NCBI GenBank assembly: GCA_937916135.1
Contig: CALFTQ010000123.1
Location: 1 to 20,978, forward strand
Direction: 5' to 3'
From: an uncultured Verrucomicrobiales bacterium
Lineage (GTDB): Bacteria; Verrucomicrobiota; Verrucomicrobiia; Verrucomicrobiales; Akkermansiaceae
Length of the DNA stretch: 20,978 nucleotides
Made by a program: the position numbers and the translations under genes. Every line of letters starts with the position of its first letter. Position 1 is the stretch's first letter. A model generated the notes under the pieces. That model was not told where the DNA came from, ran no database searches, and saw only the letters and a program-made list of their open reading frames with translations. Shown piece after piece: positions 19,677-20,978 of this stretch.

Positions 19677-20978
19677 TTACTGCGTGGCGGCGCGGTACTT
19701 TTCGAAAAGGAAGGCTTCCCGGTCGGCATCGTCCGCGAAGCGGTGGCCGTAGGCCAGGTCCACGGCGGAATCCAGCTTGCGGTGGGCCTGCAGCAATTCG
19801 TGCGGCATGGTCTCCGGGTTGTAGAGGGTAGCCAGGGAACAATCGGTGAACTGCGCCCGCACCTGCAGCACCCGCTCTGCTGCCTGTGTGATTCTGCTCA
19901 TCTGGAGGGTGGTGGCATACTCCGGCCAGTAGAAGGCATTGTAGCATAAATCACGAGTGTAGCGATAGCGCATTTCCAGCCGGCCGCAGACCGCTTTCAT
20001 CCAGGCCATGTGCATGCGGGAGGAGAGGATGCCGAACTCATACACACCGGCCCCGGGCACGATGTAGGTGGAATTCGACATAATGCAGCCCGCGGGCATG
20101 AAACCAATGGGCACATAATCCCGCCGCTCGGAGCTGGTGCTGGGCACCAGCAGACAGGGTTCATCCCGCGTCTGCGCAATCTGGCGGAACAAATGGGCCC
20201 GCTGCGCATATTCGCGGGTGGAGGCCGCCTTGCTTTCCAGCCGCATCTCGCGCACCCTCAGTACGCGCTGCATCACCCGCGGGTGCTTCAGCATCTCCGA
20301 AAGCGGCATATTTTTCAGCCAGAGACAATAGCGCTCCGCCTCCCCGCTGGCGGGAATGTGGTTGAGATAATCCTGAGCCCCGAAATAGGGCCGCACATAA
20401 TCTGCCAGCGCGGGGTCGGCCCTCAGCAGCTCCCGCCGCTCAGCGGCGGTGAGGATGAGGTGCCCGCCATCCGTCGGTTTATTGCCGAACATCATGTTCA
20501 GCGGTGCGTTCAGCGGGCGGGAAAGACCCTTCACCGGCTCATTCACCCCGGCGGCCAGATAGCCATTGATGGATTCGCACACGTAAATCTGCTCCTCTCC
20601 CTTTGCATTCTCGGCGTAGATGGTGCAAAGCGGTGTATGCACACCGGAGAAACCCATGATGATGCAGTGCACCGCGGCGCGGCCCTTGGCCTCGTTGCTC
20701 CATTTGAAGGTGCGGTACGCGAAGTTGATTTCCATGCCCAGCGGGAGCAGGTGCTCCCAGAGCGTGCTCACCTGCTCACCCTGGGTGATGGAATTGGTGG
20801 AGACGAAGGCGGTGCGCACCTGGGGGTGCGCGTGCATGAGCCGCGCGGCCTTCATGTGCCAGCAGGCCACATAGTCCAGATACCCCACGCGGGCATGACT
20901 GAACACCTCTTTGATTTCCTCCTTCTGCGCGGCAGAGGTCGTGCCGGTGCCGGCAAAAGGAGGATTGCCCATAATGTA
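19677..20978 (-). CDS. MmeI-like DNA methyltransferase, C-terminal part (5' end off window)
   Basis: The visible 433 codons run into the window edge and start mid-protein. Right at the edge is YIMGNPPFAGTG, the N6-adenine methyltransferase motif IV (NPPF), so the SAM-binding motif I lies upstream and unseen. The rest contains features of MmeI/type IIL-like enzymes: LNHIPASGEAERYCLWL, then RESKAASTREYA-like helices and a target-recognition region, ending YNPETMPHELLQAHRKLDSAVDLAYG, a tail typical of that family. Full-length family members carry either an N-terminal endonuclease domain (a one-protein restriction-modification system) or only the methylase; which applies cannot be decided here. 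The ATG at 20972 is internal, not a start. The stop is followed by repeat copy 4. Confidence 0.85.
   Translation of the reverse strand, partial: YIMGNPPFAGTGTTSAAQKEEIKEVFSHARVGYLDYVACWHMKAARLMHAHPQVRTAFVSTNSITQGEQVSTLWEHLLPLGMEINFAYRTFKWSNEAKGRAAVHCIIMGFSGVHTPLCTIYAENAKGEEQIYVCESINGYLAAGVNEPVKGLSRPLNAPLNMMFGNKPTDGGHLILTAAERRELLRADPALADYVRPYFGAQDYLNHIPASGEAERYCLWLKNMPLSEMLKHPRVMQRVLRVREMRLESKAASTREYAQRAHLFRQIAQTRDEPCLLVPSTSSERRDYVPIGFMPAGCIMSNSTYIVPGAGVYEFGILSSRMHMAWMKAVCGRLEMRYRYTRDLCYNAFYWPEYATTLQMSRITQAAERVLQVRAQFTDCSLATLYNPETMPHELLQAHRKLDSAVDLAYGHRFADDADREAFLFEKYRAATQ

Overview
The window reads as a chromosomal segment of a GC-rich Gram-negative bacterium, most likely a verrucomicrobial, Akkermansia-like gut organism. 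This is inferred from a 1171-residue exported protein with Chlamydia-Pmp-like GGA(I/V) repeats that ends in a short VPEP plus transmembrane plus RRRRK sorting signal, from the PF07399-type antiporter, and from frequent start codons with no ribosome binding site. No 16S or tRNA gene is present, so the taxonomy is an inference.

Layout. 1-1020: nrdR followed after one base by a small unknown gene. 1026-2135 (minus): a D12-class adenine DNA methyltransferase. 2430-3378: a small GGQ release-factor-like gene facing a two-helix PH-domain membrane protein. 3563-7006: a tight three-gene plus-strand operon (trans-polyprenyl diphosphate synthase, cysE, FAD-dependent dehydrogenase). 6997-7273: an array of short hairpins joined by a constant ATATCGT linker, then an A-rich direct repeat. 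7275-9932: a tyrosine recombinase diverging from an AT-rich cluster of two related small lipoproteins and a PEGA/CxxCxG protein. The divergent intergenic region is framed by a perfect 16-bp inverted repeat. 10094-11589: an exported protein of unknown function and RNase PH. 11697-12641: a secreted EF-hand repeat protein. 12844-16359 (minus): the giant Pmp-like PEP-CTERM protein with a good promoter. 16411-16939: a regulatory or repeat-rich gap with a phased TTAGCCG array and an ankyrin-repeat remnant. 16940-19471 (minus): PF07399 antiporter and riboflavin synthase in one operon. 19677-20978 (minus): the C-terminal part of an MmeI-like DNA methyltransferase that runs off the window.

Cross-cutting signals. 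A structured palindromic doublet element (two ACGGGACTTCAGTCCCG-type arms around a 19-nt spacer) occurs four times, always between genes, with compensatory changes in its outer stem; it resembles a REPIN. Several genes have a recognisable -10 box only 6-9 nt before the ATG, which predicts leaderless mRNAs. The strongest candidate for an undescribed system is the recombinase/inverted-repeat/lipoprotein locus at 7275-9932, which has the architecture of an invertible-promoter (phase-variation) switch. Inversion itself cannot be shown from one sequence.
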